Positions 55,331 through 64,000 are shown, numbered from the stretch's first letter. The stretch is 64,000 bases of DNA from Roseimicrobium gellanilyticum (GCF_003315205.1 NZ_QNRR01000004.1:248001-312000), one strand, 5' to 3'. Notes: a model not told the origin generated them from the sequence alone. Numbers and translations are program-made.

Positions 55331-55428
55331 GGCGCCCGCACTCCATGCCCATATCCATTCCCCCCCTTTCGCACGCGCAGAAACCCAGCCGGTACTCCTC
55401 TCCCGGCCACCATAACAAATACTACTGC

Positions 55429-55872
55429 ATGACCAAGACGACCATGACGGCCGCCATTCTCGCGGCGAAGACGGAAAAGAAAGTCACCTGGACGGACATC
55501 GCCCAAGCTGCCGGGCTTTCCGAAGTATTCACCACCTCCGCGTGCCTCGGTGACAATGCGCTCGATGCGGACGAGGCAGGGCGGGTGGCGGACTACCTGG
55601 GACTGGGAGAGGAAGTGGCAGCCGCTCTCACAGTGTATGCTGACAAAGGCGCCAATGCCCCCACGGTCTCCAAGGAGCCACTGCAGTACCGCTTTCAGGA
55701 ACTGATCTATGTGTACGGTCCCACCCTGAAAGCGATCATCGAGGAGAAGTTCGGTCCCGGCATCATGAGCGCGATCGATTTCACCATGAGCGTGGAGCGC
55801 ATTGCGGATCCCAAGGGCGACCGCGTGGGCATCACCATGAGCGGGAAATTCCTCGGGTACAAGAAATGGTGA
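55429..55872 (+). CDS. cynS: Cyanate hydratase (cyanase)
   Basis: A 147-residue enzyme that decomposes cyanate with bicarbonate to ammonia and CO2. The N-terminal helical domain ([20 protein letters not shown]) and C-terminal dimerisation/catalytic domain are complete. The catalytic triad is kept as Arg88, Glu91 and Ser114 (YRFQE and IMSAIDF), with the spacing known from E. coli (R96, E99, S122). The start at 55429 matches the family N-terminus. It lies 98 bp after the TetR gene and is the likely regulated target. No cynT-type carbonic anhydrase is seen beside it. Confidence 0.96.
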   Translation: MTKTTMTAAILAAKTEKKVTWTDIAQAAGLSEVFTTSACLGDNALDADEAGRVADYLGLGEEVAAALTVYADKGANAPTVSKEPLQYRFQELIYVYGPTLKAIIEEKFGPGIMSAIDFTMSVERIADPKGDRVGITMSGKFLGYKKW

Positions 55873-55899
55873 ACCTCCCTTAGAACGCACCTCAAACAC

Positions 55900-55927
55900 A
55901 GCCCGGCAGCGGGACTGCTGCCGGGCT
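55900..55927 (+). other. Strong hairpin after cynS
   Basis: An 11-bp perfect stem AGCCCGGCAGC / GCTGCCGGGCT with a 6-base loop, 27 bp after cynS, but without a T-run. It could protect a 3' end or separate cynS from the DUF1348 gene. Confidence 0.75.
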
Positions 55928-55975
55928 TCGCAAGCTCTCGTCCTCTTGTGCCTTTCACCCCAAAAAATAACTGCC

Positions 55976-56446
55976 ATGTCCAATCCGCGTCCACCGCTTC
56001 CCCCCTTCACCTCCAAGACCGCTGCGCAGAAAGTGCGCATGGCCGAGGATGCCTGGAACACTCGCGAACCGGAGCGCGTGTCCCTCGCTTACACCGTCGA
56101 TAGCGTCTGGCGGAACCGCGCAGAGTTCCTGACGGGTCGCGGGGCCATTGTGCAGTTCCTCACACGGAAGTGGAACAAGGAGATGGACTATCGTCTCATC
56201 AAAGAGCTCTGGGCATTCCACGATAACCGCATCGCGGTGCGCTTCGCCTATGAGTGGCATGATGACTCAGGCCAGTGGTTCCGCTCCTATGGCAATGAGA
56301 ACTGGGAATTCGATGAACACGGCTACATGCAGCGGCGCATTGCCAGCATCAATGATCACCCCATCAAGGAAAGCGAACGCAAGTACCACTGGCCGCTGGG
56401 GCGCCGCCCGGATGATCATCCGTCGCTTTCAGAGCTTGGGCTGTAG
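55976..56446 (+). CDS. DUF1348 / NTF2-like protein
   Basis: A 156-residue protein of the DUF1348 family with an NTF2/SnoaL-like fold. The typical text is present: [59 protein letters not shown] and a C-terminal [12 protein letters not shown]. The start at 55976 ([11 protein letters not shown]) gives the usual family length. These are cytoplasmic proteins of unproven function; the fold often holds small hydrophobic ligands. It sits 103 bp after cynS and may be part of the same TetR-controlled unit. Confidence 0.9.
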   Translation: MSNPRPPLPPFTSKTAAQKVRMAEDAWNTREPERVSLAYTVDSVWRNRAEFLTGRGAIVQFLTRKWNKEMDYRLIKELWAFHDNRIAVRFAYEWHDDSGQWFRSYGNENWEFDEHGYMQRRIASINDHPIKESERKYHWPLGRRPDDHPSLSELGL

Positions 56447-56536
56447 TGCGTTGTCTTTTCACCCCGCGACTCCACGCACAACCCACGAAAACCGGGTGAC
56501 GAAAGGCGGATTTGAGGCGAATTGTAATGCCGTCCT

Positions 56537-57814
56537 ATGGAATCCATGGCACGGACTTTTCGCTCGCATTTCACCCCAGCGCCCGGTTGGGTGTTCTTGC
56601 TGTCGCTGCTGACGGCACCGTTGATTCACGCCGCAGACTGGCCGCAGTTCCTCGGCCCCGCGCGTGAAGGCAGGGCGTCGACCTCAGAGAGCTTTCCCTC
56701 CGGCGAGGGCGTGGTCTTCAACCCCAAAGTGCTCTGGACGCACCCACTGGGCAGCGGCTTCGCCGGACCTGTGGTGGCGGAGGGGAAGGCGATCGTTTTC
56801 CATCGCGTGGGTGACAAGACACTGGTCGAGGCCATCGGCGCGCGCGATGGCACGGACATCTGGCGCTTCAGCTATGAGAATACGTACAAGGACAGCTTTG
56901 GCATGGATGATGGTCCACGCGGCTGTCCGGCAGTGTTGCAAGGGAAGGTGGTGGTGCACGGCGCCGAGGGCATGGTGCATGCATTGAATCTCGAGAACGG
57001 AGCGGTGCTTTGGAAATACGATTCTGTGAAGGAGACCGGCTCCCCGCAAGGCTTCTTTGGCCGCGCGTGCTCGCCACTCATCATTGATGATCGTGTGATC
57101 CTCACGCCTGGTGGGCGCCTTCCCCAAGGACCTGCGGGCATGATCGCGCTGAACCTCGCTGATGGAAAACTGCTCTGGAACGCAGTGGATGATGAGGCCG
57201 GCTACGCCTCACCCGCCTTGCATGGTGGCGTGGTCTTTTGCTGGATGCGGAACAACTTCGTGGCCGTATCGGCACTCGATGGGAAAATCCTTCTGCAAAA
57301 GCCGCTGCGCTCGGAGATGGATGCCTCCGTGAATGCCGCGCAGCAGGTGTGGATGGAAGGTGAGCGAGTCTTCACCAGTGCGGGCTATGGAGTCGGCGCG
57401 GATCTGTGGAGGTGGACGCGTACCAACGGCAAGCTCACCCGTGTGTGGCACAAGGATGACGCGCTGGAGTGCCACTACAGCACTCCGGTGTATCATCAGG
57501 GGCATCTGTATGGCTTCCACGGCCGCCAGGAATTTGGTCAGCATCTGCGCTGCGTGCGAGCGGACGATGGGAAGGTGATGTGGGAATCTGGCCGCGTGCC
57601 GGGAGGGACTTTGTTGCTGGTGCAGGACACGCTCCTTGTGCTCACCGAGGCCGGCGAACTGTGGGTGGTAAGTGCCACGCCTGAGAAGTTCAATCGGAAA
57701 GCCCAGGAACAAATCTTGAGAGGCGGTCACCGGTCCTACGCCGCCTATTCAAATGGCGTGCTGTACGCACGAGATGACCGGCAACTGGTGGCGGTGGATC
57801 TGCTGGCGAAGTAG
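56537..57814 (+). CDS. Exported PQQ-like beta-propeller protein
   Basis: A 425-residue protein with a signal peptide (VFLLSLLTAPLIHAADW) followed by WPQFLGPAREGRAS, the typical start of PVC outer-membrane-biogenesis-like propellers. Repeats of the WD/PQQ type are seen: VEAIGARDGTDIWRFSYEN, VHALNLENGAVLWKYDSV, IALNLADGKLLWNAVDDE and CVRADDGKVMWES. No PQQ-coordinating disulfide is evident, so it is probably a binding scaffold rather than an alcohol dehydrogenase. ATG 56546 is an alternative start. Confidence 0.87.
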   Translation: MESMARTFRSHFTPAPGWVFLLSLLTAPLIHAADWPQFLGPAREGRASTSESFPSGEGVVFNPKVLWTHPLGSGFAGPVVAEGKAIVFHRVGDKTLVEAIGARDGTDIWRFSYENTYKDSFGMDDGPRGCPAVLQGKVVVHGAEGMVHALNLENGAVLWKYDSVKETGSPQGFFGRACSPLIIDDRVILTPGGRLPQGPAGMIALNLADGKLLWNAVDDEAGYASPALHGGVVFCWMRNNFVAVSALDGKILLQKPLRSEMDASVNAAQQVWMEGERVFTSAGYGVGADLWRWTRTNGKLTRVWHKDDALECHYSTPVYHQGHLYGFHGRQEFGQHLRCVRADDGKVMWESGRVPGGTLLLVQDTLLVLTEAGELWVVSATPEKFNRKAQEQILRGGHRSYAAYSNGVLYARDDRQLVAVDLLAK

Positions 57815-58033
57815 CGGCTGGAGAAGAGAAACGCAAAGCAGCGGAGCAGCAAAGGTGGATGCCTGTACGTCAGGACGTGATGGAGCCCGGAGGCAATTCT
57901 GCTTAAACGAAAAGAGGCGGAAGATGACGGCATTAGCGGTGGTAGTTTGAAGTGAAGAAGTAATATGAGTTGATACGGGGTGGGTGGTGGCTGAAACATC
58001 CTGCCTCTTTGCGCAGTTTACAGGGTCTCAGCC

Positions 58034-61000
58034 ATGGGCCGCCTCCTTGTCATAGCATTATTCGCAGGGCTCGCCTTGCACACTGCCTTTTCGCTTCCAT
58101 TGGAGGTGAAGAAGGGCACACGCATTGTCATCATTGGCAGCACACTCATGGAGCGCATGCAGGAGCATGCGTGGTTCGAGGGTATGGTGCTGCAGCGCTT
58201 TGCGAACGAAGAGCCGGTCATCCGCACCCTCGCGTGGCCTGGAGATGAAATCACGGTGCAGCCGCGACCTCAGGACTATGGCGACCTGCACAAGCATCTC
58301 GCGGAGGCCAAGGCGGACATCATCATCGCGGGGTATGGTTTCAATGAGTCGTTCCGCGGCAAGGAGGGGCTGGCAGACTTTGAGCACAACCTGCGCATCT
58401 TTCTCGCGGGCCTGCGCGCGCACCAGTACAACGGAAAATCCGCACCAGTCATCGTGCTCGTGTCGCCCATACCCCAGGAGGAAATTGGTGATGCCAATCT
58501 CCCGGGGGCCTACGCGGGAAATGAGCGTCTGAGTCCCTACGTGTACACCATGAAGCATGTGGCGGAAGAGATGGGCGTGGGCTTCGTGGATGCCTTCAAT
58601 CCTCTGCGTGAGGAGTATCAAAAACGTACTGCTCCAGGTGCGCCCGTCACCTACAACAGCATCCACCTCACCGATGCAGGCTACCGGCAGTTCGGCGAAC
58701 TCCTCTTCCACGGTCTCTTCGACGAGACCCCAAAGGAGGTTCCCGCAAAACTGAAGGCAGCCATCGAAGACAAGAACCGCCACTTCCTGCGGAAATACCG
58801 CCCGCTGAATCTCTTCTACATCACCGGTGGAAGGAAGGAGCCGTACGGCGTGGTGAACTTCCCCGGGGAACTGCAGAAGCTGGAGGAGATGACTGCCGTT
58901 CGCGAACGCCGTGCGTGGGATATCGCCCAGGGCAAGGACGTGCCGGACCTGGTGGATGACAGCAAGACCACTCCTCTGCCGAAGATCACCGGTGACCGCC
59001 CCATCAATGAATGGGCCACGCCAGCGGGCGAGAAGGATGCCTTCCGTGTGGACCCGCGCTTCGAGGTGAATCTCTTCGCCTCTGAGGAACAGTTCCCGGA
59101 CCTAGCGAAGCCCATCCAGATGCGGTGGGATACGAAGGGGCGTCTGTGGGTTTCATGCTCCACGACGTATCCACAGGTGACGCCGGGGCAGGAGCCCAAT
59201 GACAAGATTGTGATCCTGGAAGATACCAATCAGGATGGCAAAGCGGACACGTGCAAGGTCTTCGCCGAGGGGCTGAACATCCCGCTCTCCTTCGAGTTTG
59301 CGAAGGGTGGACTGTATTGCAGCGAGCAGCCGCATCTCACCTTCCTGCATGATGCGGATGGGGATGACGAGATGGACTCACGCAGCATCGTGCTCACGGG
59401 ATTCGGTACGGAGGATTCGCACCACTCGCTGCATGACTTCACGTGGACCCCGGATGGTGACCTCATCTTCCGCGAGAGCATCTTCCACCACAGTAGTGTG
59501 GAGACGCCCTACGGCCCGGTGCGCGCACGGGACAGCTCCTTCTTCCGTTTCAATCCGCGCACGCAGAAGCTCACAGGCTTCGGCAGCTACATGAGTACGA
59601 ATCCATGGGGTCTGACTTTTGACAAATGGGGTTGGCACCTCGGAAGCCATCCCGTCTTCGCCAGTGCGGCGCATGCATTGAACCGTCCCTATCCCGAGCA
59701 GCATGTGCCTGCGGGAGATTATTTCCCGGCCTACAGCGGCACCTGCGGGCAGGAGTTCATCTACACGAAACACTTCCCGGAGGAGTTGCAGGGCTGCTTT
59801 GTGCGCGTGCGCTACAAGCCCACGAATGTGGTGGAACTGCACCAGTGGGTGGAGCATGATACGCACTTCGAGGAGAAGCTCATCGGCCACCTGTGGCAGA
59901 GCACGAATCTCTCCTTCATCCCGGTGGATGTGCGCTTCGGTCCGCGTGGTGACCTCTACATTTGCGACTGGTTCAATCCCGTGAAGGGCCACATGCAATA
60001 CTCTCTGCGCGACACACGGCGAGACAAGACCGCCGGTCGCATCTGGCGTGTCACCGCGAAGGGGCGCCCGCTGGATGAAGCGCCGAAGATAGCCGGAGAG
60101 CCCATCGAGAAGCTGCTTGACCTTCTGAAGGCGTATGAATACCGCACGCGCTACACCGCGAAGATGGAATTGCGGATGAGGGAGCCGCGTGAAGTCAAGA
60201 CAGCGCTGGACAAGTGGGTTGCTGCGCTTGACGAAAAGGACCCCGATGCAGAACATCACAAGCTGGAAGCACTTTGGGTGTATCACACTTGCACCGGTGA
60301 GGAGGCTCCGCACGATGTCCTCATTGTAAAACCCGCTGATGGGCCCTGCATATTCGTGACTTCAAAGGACAATGAGGAGAAGTCCGTCCTGCTGGCCAAG
60401 TTGCTTCAGTCGCCCAATCCACACGTGCGCGCCGCTGCCATGCGTGAAGTGCGCCGTTTGCTGCCCGACGAAAGCTTTTCGGGGATGGCTGGAACCAATC
60501 TCGACAAGCTCCGGAAAGGGTGCAACGACCCGAGCGGACTGGTACGGCTCGAGGCCGCCATCACTGCCAGCTACCATCCCAGATTGAGTTCGGCGGTGGC
60601 TGTGATGGACCTGCTCAAGCATCCCATGGACAGCTACACTACCTATGCGCTGCGGACGTCTCTTGATGCTCTCAAGCCGGCATGGAGCTCAAATGCGGAA
60701 TTCGCGGCCCGCGAGGACCTGAAGAAATTCTACGCCGACAGCGAGCCGAAGAAGAAGCGTGCCAAGGAAAAGCCCGACCCCTTCGACAAGCTGAATCCCA
60801 CGGTGGTGCGCATCGGCACCGTGGCGGAGCGCATGCTTTTCACCGTCACTGAATTCACCGTGAAGGCCGGTGCGCCGGTGAAGCTGGTGTTCGACAACAC
60901 GGATGCCACCCCGCATAACCTGCTCATCGTGCAGCCAGGCTCGGAGGACGAGGTGGGCCTTGCCGCGATTGAGATGGCAAAGCAGCCCGAGGCGCTGGCC

Positions 61001-61174
61001 ACCATGAACTTCACACCCAAGTCGGATAAGATCATCCAGGCCAGCCTGATGCTGAAACAGGGGGAGATGGAAACGCTCCGCTTCCACGCGCCGAAAGCAC
61101 CCGGTCGCTACCCCTACCTCTGCTCCTTCCCGGGGCACTATCTTGTGATGAAAGGTGTGATGATTGTCGAATGA
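58034..61174 (+). CDS. Exported SGNH-like / propeller dehydrogenase / HEAT / cupredoxin protein
   Basis: A 1046-residue exported protein with signal peptide MGRLLVIALFAGLALHTAFS. Residues 25-240 have an SGNH-hydrolase fold, but the catalytic sites are altered: block I reads IVIIGSTLMERMQ instead of GDS, and block V reads YNSIHLTDAGY without the usual Asp. Next is a PVC-type dehydrogenase propeller (about 330-680, with DPRFEVNLFASEEQFPDLAK and DTNQDGKADT), HEAT-like helices (680-890) and a C-terminal cupredoxin (about 930-1046) with copper ligands in TPHNLLIV, YLCSFPGHY and VMKG. It parallels the protein at 29855 but ends in a copper site instead of haem. Periplasmic oxidation with copper electron transfer is the inferred role. 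Confidence 0.88.
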   Translation: MGRLLVIALFAGLALHTAFSLPLEVKKGTRIVIIGSTLMERMQEHAWFEGMVLQRFANEEPVIRTLAWPGDEITVQPRPQDYGDLHKHLAEAKADIIIAGYGFNESFRGKEGLADFEHNLRIFLAGLRAHQYNGKSAPVIVLVSPIPQEEIGDANLPGAYAGNERLSPYVYTMKHVAEEMGVGFVDAFNPLREEYQKRTAPGAPVTYNSIHLTDAGYRQFGELLFHGLFDETPKEVPAKLKAAIEDKNRHFLRKYRPLNLFYITGGRKEPYGVVNFPGELQKLEEMTAVRERRAWDIAQGKDVPDLVDDSKTTPLPKITGDRPINEWATPAGEKDAFRVDPRFEVNLFASEEQFPDLAKPIQMRWDTKGRLWVSCSTTYPQVTPGQEPNDKIVILEDTNQDGKADTCKVFAEGLNIPLSFEFAKGGLYCSEQPHLTFLHDADGDDEMDSRSIVLTGFGTEDSHHSLHDFTWTPDGDLIFRESIFHHSSVETPYGPVRARDSSFFRFNPRTQKLTGFGSYMSTNPWGLTFDKWGWHLGSHPVFASAAHALNRPYPEQHVPAGDYFPAYSGTCGQEFIYTKHFPEELQGCFVRVRYKPTNVVELHQWVEHDTHFEEKLIGHLWQSTNLSFIPVDVRFGPRGDLYICDWFNPVKGHMQYSLRDTRRDKTAGRIWRVTAKGRPLDEAPKIAGEPIEKLLDLLKAYEYRTRYTAKMELRMREPREVKTALDKWVAALDEKDPDAEHHKLEALWVYHTCTGEEAPHDVLIVKPADGPCIFVTSKDNEEKSVLLAKLLQSPNPHVRAAAMREVRRLLPDESFSGMAGTNLDKLRKGCNDPSGLVRLEAAITASYHPRLSSAVAVMDLLKHPMDSYTTYALRTSLDALKPAWSSNAEFAAREDLKKFYADSEPKKKRAKEKPDPFDKLNPTVVRIGTVAERMLFTVTEFTVKAGAPVKLVFDNTDATPHNLLIVQPGSEDEVGLAAIEMAKQPEALATMNFTPKSDKIIQASLMLKQGEMETLRFHAPKAPGRYPYLCSFPGHYLVMKGVMIVE

Positions 61175-61238
61175 CGTGAGAACTGCCCGGCTCCGGCGTA
61201 TACCACAGTCCGGGCCCTGGCCCTGCTTTTCATCCATC

Positions 61239-62246
61239 ATGAAGATTCCAGCTCTCCCCTCCATCCTCCTGCTCGCCCTGGTCTCCCTCGCTGCTCCGGC
61301 AGCGGCTGCGGACAAGGGATTCTCCATTGAGAAGACCGCCAGCGGCGGCGCCATCGTGAAGTATGACGGCAAGCTGGTGACCGAGTACGTGGTGGACCAG
61401 GCGAACAAGCCCTACCTCTTCCCCGTGATTCCTCCCCATGGCACGCCCATGACACGCGCGTACCCCATGCAGAAGGTGGACGGCGAGCAGTGGGACCACC
61501 CGCACCATCGTGGCATCTGTCTCGGCCATGAGGCGACAAACGGCTTCGATACGTGGGCGGAGAAGACCACCTTCGAGGAACGGCCGAAAGACAAGAAGGC
61601 CCAGGAGCGTCTCACCAAAGTGGGAGCGCAGAAGCATCGCGAGTTCAAGGAACTCAAGGCGGAAGGTGATAAAGCGACCATCGTCTCCGTGACGGACCAC
61701 AACAACCCGCAGGGGAAGAAGGAATTCGAAGACACCCGCACCATCGTGTTGCAGGTCATTGATGGCCGACTTGTCATCGACTACGATGTGACTTTCAAGG
61801 CGACAGACGCACCCGTGACCTTTGAAGATCGCAAGGACGCCGGCTTCAGCATCCGTGTTCCCACCAGCATGGCTGTGGCTCCGGAAAAAGGAAAGAAGTC
61901 CGGCAGCATTGTAAACAGCGATGGCATCAAAGATGTTGATGCCTGGGGCAAGAATGCCAAATGGTGCGACTACTACGGTCCCGTGAATGGCAAGGTGTAT
62001 GGCGTGGCCATGCTGAACCATCCGAAGAGCTTCCGGTACCCCACACCCTGGCATGTGCGTGACTATGGTCTCTTCACCGCAAATCCCTTTGGCACCAAGA
62101 ATCTGGACAAGTCAGCCGCGGACGGCACCTTCATCTTGAAGGCCGGTGAGAGCGTGACTCTTCGTCATCGGCTCATCTTTCACGAAGGTGATACCGCTTC
62201 CGCGAAGCTGGACGAGGCTTTTGCGGCGTACGAAAAGCTGCCGTAG
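61239..62246 (+). CDS. Exported DUF6807 (PmoA-like) protein
   Basis: A 335-residue exported protein; MKIPALPSILLLALVSLAAP with cleavage near AAAADK sets the start at 61239. The family text is clear: KPYLFPVIPPHGTPMTRAYP, DHPHHRGICLGHEATNGFDTW, RKDAGFSIRVPTSMA, CDYYGPVNGKVYGVAMLNHP and DYGLFTANPFG. Databases label this 'methane oxygenase PmoA', but it is not the membrane methane monooxygenase subunit; true function is unknown and the His-rich DHPHHRG suggests a metal or sugar site. It starts 64 bp after the cupredoxin-type dehydrogenase and is probably in its operon. Terminator at 62278. Confidence 0.9.
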   Translation: MKIPALPSILLLALVSLAAPAAAADKGFSIEKTASGGAIVKYDGKLVTEYVVDQANKPYLFPVIPPHGTPMTRAYPMQKVDGEQWDHPHHRGICLGHEATNGFDTWAEKTTFEERPKDKKAQERLTKVGAQKHREFKELKAEGDKATIVSVTDHNNPQGKKEFEDTRTIVLQVIDGRLVIDYDVTFKATDAPVTFEDRKDAGFSIRVPTSMAVAPEKGKKSGSIVNSDGIKDVDAWGKNAKWCDYYGPVNGKVYGVAMLNHPKSFRYPTPWHVRDYGLFTANPFGTKNLDKSAADGTFILKAGESVTLRHRLIFHEGDTASAKLDEAFAAYEKLP

Positions 62247-62277
62247 TCGAAGAGTCTCCTTCCGGTGTATCAACTCA

Positions 62278-62315
62278 GCCCGCTTGAGTGCCTCGCAGCA
62301 TCAAGCGGGCGTTTT
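62278..62315 (+). terminator. Rho-independent terminator
   Basis: Stem GCCCGCTTGA / TCAAGCGGGC with a 13-base loop, then GTTTTG, 31 bp after the DUF6807 gene and close to the end of the convergent lipoprotein gene. Confidence 0.88.
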
Positions 62316-62325
62316 GTTGGGCGCG

Positions 62326-62586
62326 TTAGTGGAAGATCGCATTGTGCACGTCCGCTCGGGCGGCATGGAGGTTGCCGCGCACATGGCCTATGGGGCCGTG
62401 GTGGTAGTAGCCGTCACTGTAAGTACGATGGTAGTAGCGAGGGCGTGGGCCGTAGTAGTAGTCGCGGTAGTAGGGACGCTCCACATAGGCGTATCCACCG
62501 TCGTAGTCATCATCGACCACACAGCTACTCAGGCCGAGCGTGGCAGCGGCAAGACTGGCGAGAATGAAAAATCGGGTCTTTTTCAT
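62326..62586 (-). CDS. Small Tyr-rich lipoprotein
   Basis: An 86-residue protein. MKKTRFFILASLAAATLGLSSC is a lipoprotein signal with lipobox LSSC (lipidated Cys22), which sets the start at 62586. The mature part is short, acidic at first (VVDDDYDGG) and then packed with Tyr, Arg and His (YVERPYYRDYYYGPRPRYYH). No domain is known; similar aromatic-rich lipoproteins are thought to associate with the envelope. It converges on the terminator at 62278. Confidence 0.77.
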   Translation of the reverse strand: MKKTRFFILASLAAATLGLSSCVVDDDYDGGYAYVERPYYRDYYYGPRPRYYHRTYSDGYYHHGPIGHVRGNLHAARADVHNAIFH

Positions 62587-62803
62587 GGGGACTCTCCTTG
62601 GAAAGTTGGATTTGGTTCGGAGAGCGGAGGAACTCGGGGCATGGCAAAACGCCATGGAGCGTCTCGTGCGCTCTCTATCTAATGTTTCGCAGGGAGTTGG
62701 CGCATGGATCTCCGGAAAGGTTCTTTTTCATCGCCAGAATGGCATCCATGATTCACGCTGGGCACGAACGCGAAGTCGATGCGCCACACTGCTGTACACA
62801 TCC

Positions 62804-63388
62804 ATGCATGCCGAGATAGAACGTTACCTGAAGGAGACGAACGCCGCGATGCGGCCCATCTGCGAGAAGCTGCGCGAGATCGTCCTCAAGGCCGCTCCGC
62901 ACCTGGAAGAGGGAATACGGTGGGGTGGACCGAGCTACAAGGGCAAGGGCGTGGTATGCGGGATTGGTGCATTCCAGAAGCACGTGAACCTGTTCTTCTT
63001 TCGCGGAGCGCAGGTGCCGGATCCCGGGGGTGTCTTCAACCATGGCCTGGACAATGCGACATCGCGCAACGTGCAGTTCTTCTCGATGGAGGACGTGAAG
63101 GTGAAGCCGCTTACGACCCTGGTAAAAGCGGCCGCGAAAGTGGATGCAGAAGGTGGAGCCAAGGCTCGTACGAAGAGGCCGGACCTGCCAGTGCCCGTGG
63201 TGCTGGCGGAGGCGTTGCGTGGTGATCCACGCGCGAAGAAGTTCTTTGATTCGCTATCACCCTCTGCGCGACGTGACTACTGCGAGTGGATCGGCAGCGC
63301 GAAGCAGGAGGTGACGATGCAGCGAAGGCTGGAGAAGGCAATGACGCGGCTGGGCGAGGGACGGAAGCTCGGGGACGAGTATGTGTGA
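62804..63388 (+). CDS. DUF1801 / YdeI (OmdA)-like protein
   Basis: A 194-residue cytoplasmic protein. The start at 62804 (MHAEIERYLKETN) begins a DUF1801 (YdhG-like) domain: MRPICEKLREIVLKAAPHLE, then IRWGGPSYKGKGVVCGIGAF and HVNLFFFRGA. The C-terminal 60 residues match the YdeI/OmpD-associated domain (ALRGDPRAKKFFDSLSPSAR, EWIGSAKQ). The family is linked to stress or peptide tolerance in enterobacteria, but its biochemical role is unknown. The frame is open to 62540 without domain support. Confidence 0.88.
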   Translation: MHAEIERYLKETNAAMRPICEKLREIVLKAAPHLEEGIRWGGPSYKGKGVVCGIGAFQKHVNLFFFRGAQVPDPGGVFNHGLDNATSRNVQFFSMEDVKVKPLTTLVKAAAKVDAEGGAKARTKRPDLPVPVVLAEALRGDPRAKKFFDSLSPSARRDYCEWIGSAKQEVTMQRRLEKAMTRLGEGRKLGDEYV

Positions 63389-63508
63389 ATGTGGTCCGAA
63401 TACTCCGTTGAGCGGGTGGTGAAATCTCTGCAGGGGTTCATCTGCCTGATGTGGGAGACAGACACCTTGCAGGTTGCTTGTGAGCGGTCAGCGTGAGTGA
63501 CGTCCTGA

Positions 63509-63527
63509 CCGCACACGGAGTGTGCGG
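63509..63527. other. Hairpin between convergent genes
   Basis: CCGCACAC-GGA-GTGTGCGG, a perfect 8-bp stem with a 3-base loop in the gap between convergent genes. No T-run on either side; possibly a weak bidirectional end signal. Confidence 0.6.
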
Positions 63528-63541
63528 ACCATCATGGGGAT

Positions 63542-64000
63542 TTACTTCTTCAGAGGCACGCTCCAGAGGTGATTGCCGGAAGTGATGTAGAGGGTCCTGC
63601 CGTCATGGCCGCCAAAGGCGCAGTTGGTGGCTTCATCGGGAGCGGTGGGCACGAAGTCGAGGAGTTTGCCGAAGGGCGAGAGGATGTAGCAGCCCGCTTT
63701 GAATTCATTGGTCTCGTAAGGGTTGGCCTTGTTCACACCAGCGGCGACGTAGAGGCGGCCCACGGCATCCATCTTCACACCATCGGGGCCGCGGCTGTTC
63801 TTCCAGTCAAAGATGAGGATGCGGCTGCCGGGGCGCACAGAGCCATCCGGCTTGAGGTCGAAGCGCCACAGCTTCCGTGCGCCGCCGTGCGTGTTGTTGT
63901 TGTTATCCGCGACGTAGAGGTAGTGGTCATCATACGAAACGAGGATGCCGTTGGGGCGCTCCACGTCATCGGGACCGAGAATGCGGGTGACCTTCCCGGG
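63542..64000 (-). CDS. SMP-30/gluconolactonase-like protein, 5' end cut by window
   Basis: The C-terminal 152 codons of a leftward gene; the frame stays open to the window edge. The text fits the SMP-30/gluconolaconase/LRE beta-propeller: VERPNGILVSYDDHYLYVADN, RGPDGVKMDAVGRLYVAAG, CAFGGHDGRTLYITSGNHLW. The Asn of PNGI and the Asp of GPDG are metal-site ligands in this family. It would open sugar lactones, consistent with the dehydrogenase-like proteins earlier in the window. A signal peptide, if any, lies outside. Confidence 0.87.
   Translation of the reverse strand, partial: PGKVTRILGPDDVERPNGILVSYDDHYLYVADNNNNTHGGARKLWRFDLKPDGSVRPGSRILIFDWKNSRGPDGVKMDAVGRLYVAAGVNKANPYETNEFKAGCYILSPFGKLLDFVPTAPDEATNCAFGGHDGRTLYITSGNHLWSVPLKK

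Noticed and set aside
61239..62246. Methane monooxygenase subunit
   Set aside because: The 'PmoA' database label for this DUF6807 family is misleading: the protein is a soluble exported protein without the membrane helices of particulate methane monooxygenase.

Overview
The window comes from a high-GC bacterium that is most likely a member of Verrucomicrobiota, near Verrucomicrobium or Roseimicrobium. This is inferred from gene content: giant PVC-type dehydrogenase-like proteins (one carrying a C-terminal CxxCH haem site, one a cupredoxin), a DUF6807/PmoA-like protein, a sulfatase plus a sulfatase-fold enzyme, Tat-exported oxidoreductase-like proteins, a giant autotransporter and many histidine kinases. 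No rRNA, tRNA, CRISPR array, insertion sequence or prophage was seen.

Region 1-8.9 kb (minus strand) is a signalling block. A PilZ-like/SAM methyltransferase overlaps an 891-residue TM-kinase-receiver-kinase hybrid, followed closely by a receiver protein with a degenerate kinase module. Order and architecture match the Ralstonia PhcB-PhcS-PhcR-PhcQ quorum-sensing system, with PhcS and PhcR apparently fused. An alpha/beta hydrolase and an LPG-synthase-C-like acyltransferase follow downstream, and another hybrid kinase lies upstream. Region 9.2-15.5 kb (plus strand) holds a single-domain receiver, a 1389-residue PAS/GAF hybrid kinase, and a degenerate NarL-type kinase overlapping a LuxR-type regulator.

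Region 15.6-20.4 kb has a hypothetical protein, an ApbE-like flavin transferase, an ABC-F ATPase and long gene-poor stretches with a dispersed repeat. From 20.7 to 28.2 kb lies a 2477-residue autotransporter made of two large duplicated modules. Then come threonine synthase, a 1486-residue ThuA/discoidin/propeller/HEAT/cytochrome c protein, a Tat-exported Gfo/Idh/MocA oxidoreductase, a HAD phosphatase, a Nudix hydrolase and a SulP transporter.

Region 39.7-54.6 kb contains a glycosyltransferase of the large-toxin/OCH1 DXD type with a long helical tail (a candidate translocated effector), a lipoprotein, a cation diffusion facilitator with a hexanucleotide-encoded His-Ala tract, an ankyrin protein, a Tat-exported dimethylformamidase-beta-like protein, a membrane sulfatase-fold enzyme with Thr at the nucleophile position, a classical sulfatase, and two paralogous helical proteins that share a nearly identical 3' block. 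Region 54.7-64 kb has a TetR regulator with a perfect palindromic operator over its -10 box, cyanase and a DUF1348 protein, then a PQQ-like propeller protein, a 1046-residue SGNH/propeller/HEAT/cupredoxin protein, a DUF6807 protein, a small lipoprotein, a DUF1801/YdeI protein and a truncated SMP-30 lactonase. The catabolic genes suggest periplasmic attack on sugars or glycans; the signalling half suggests cell-density or redox control. Both are inferences from family membership.
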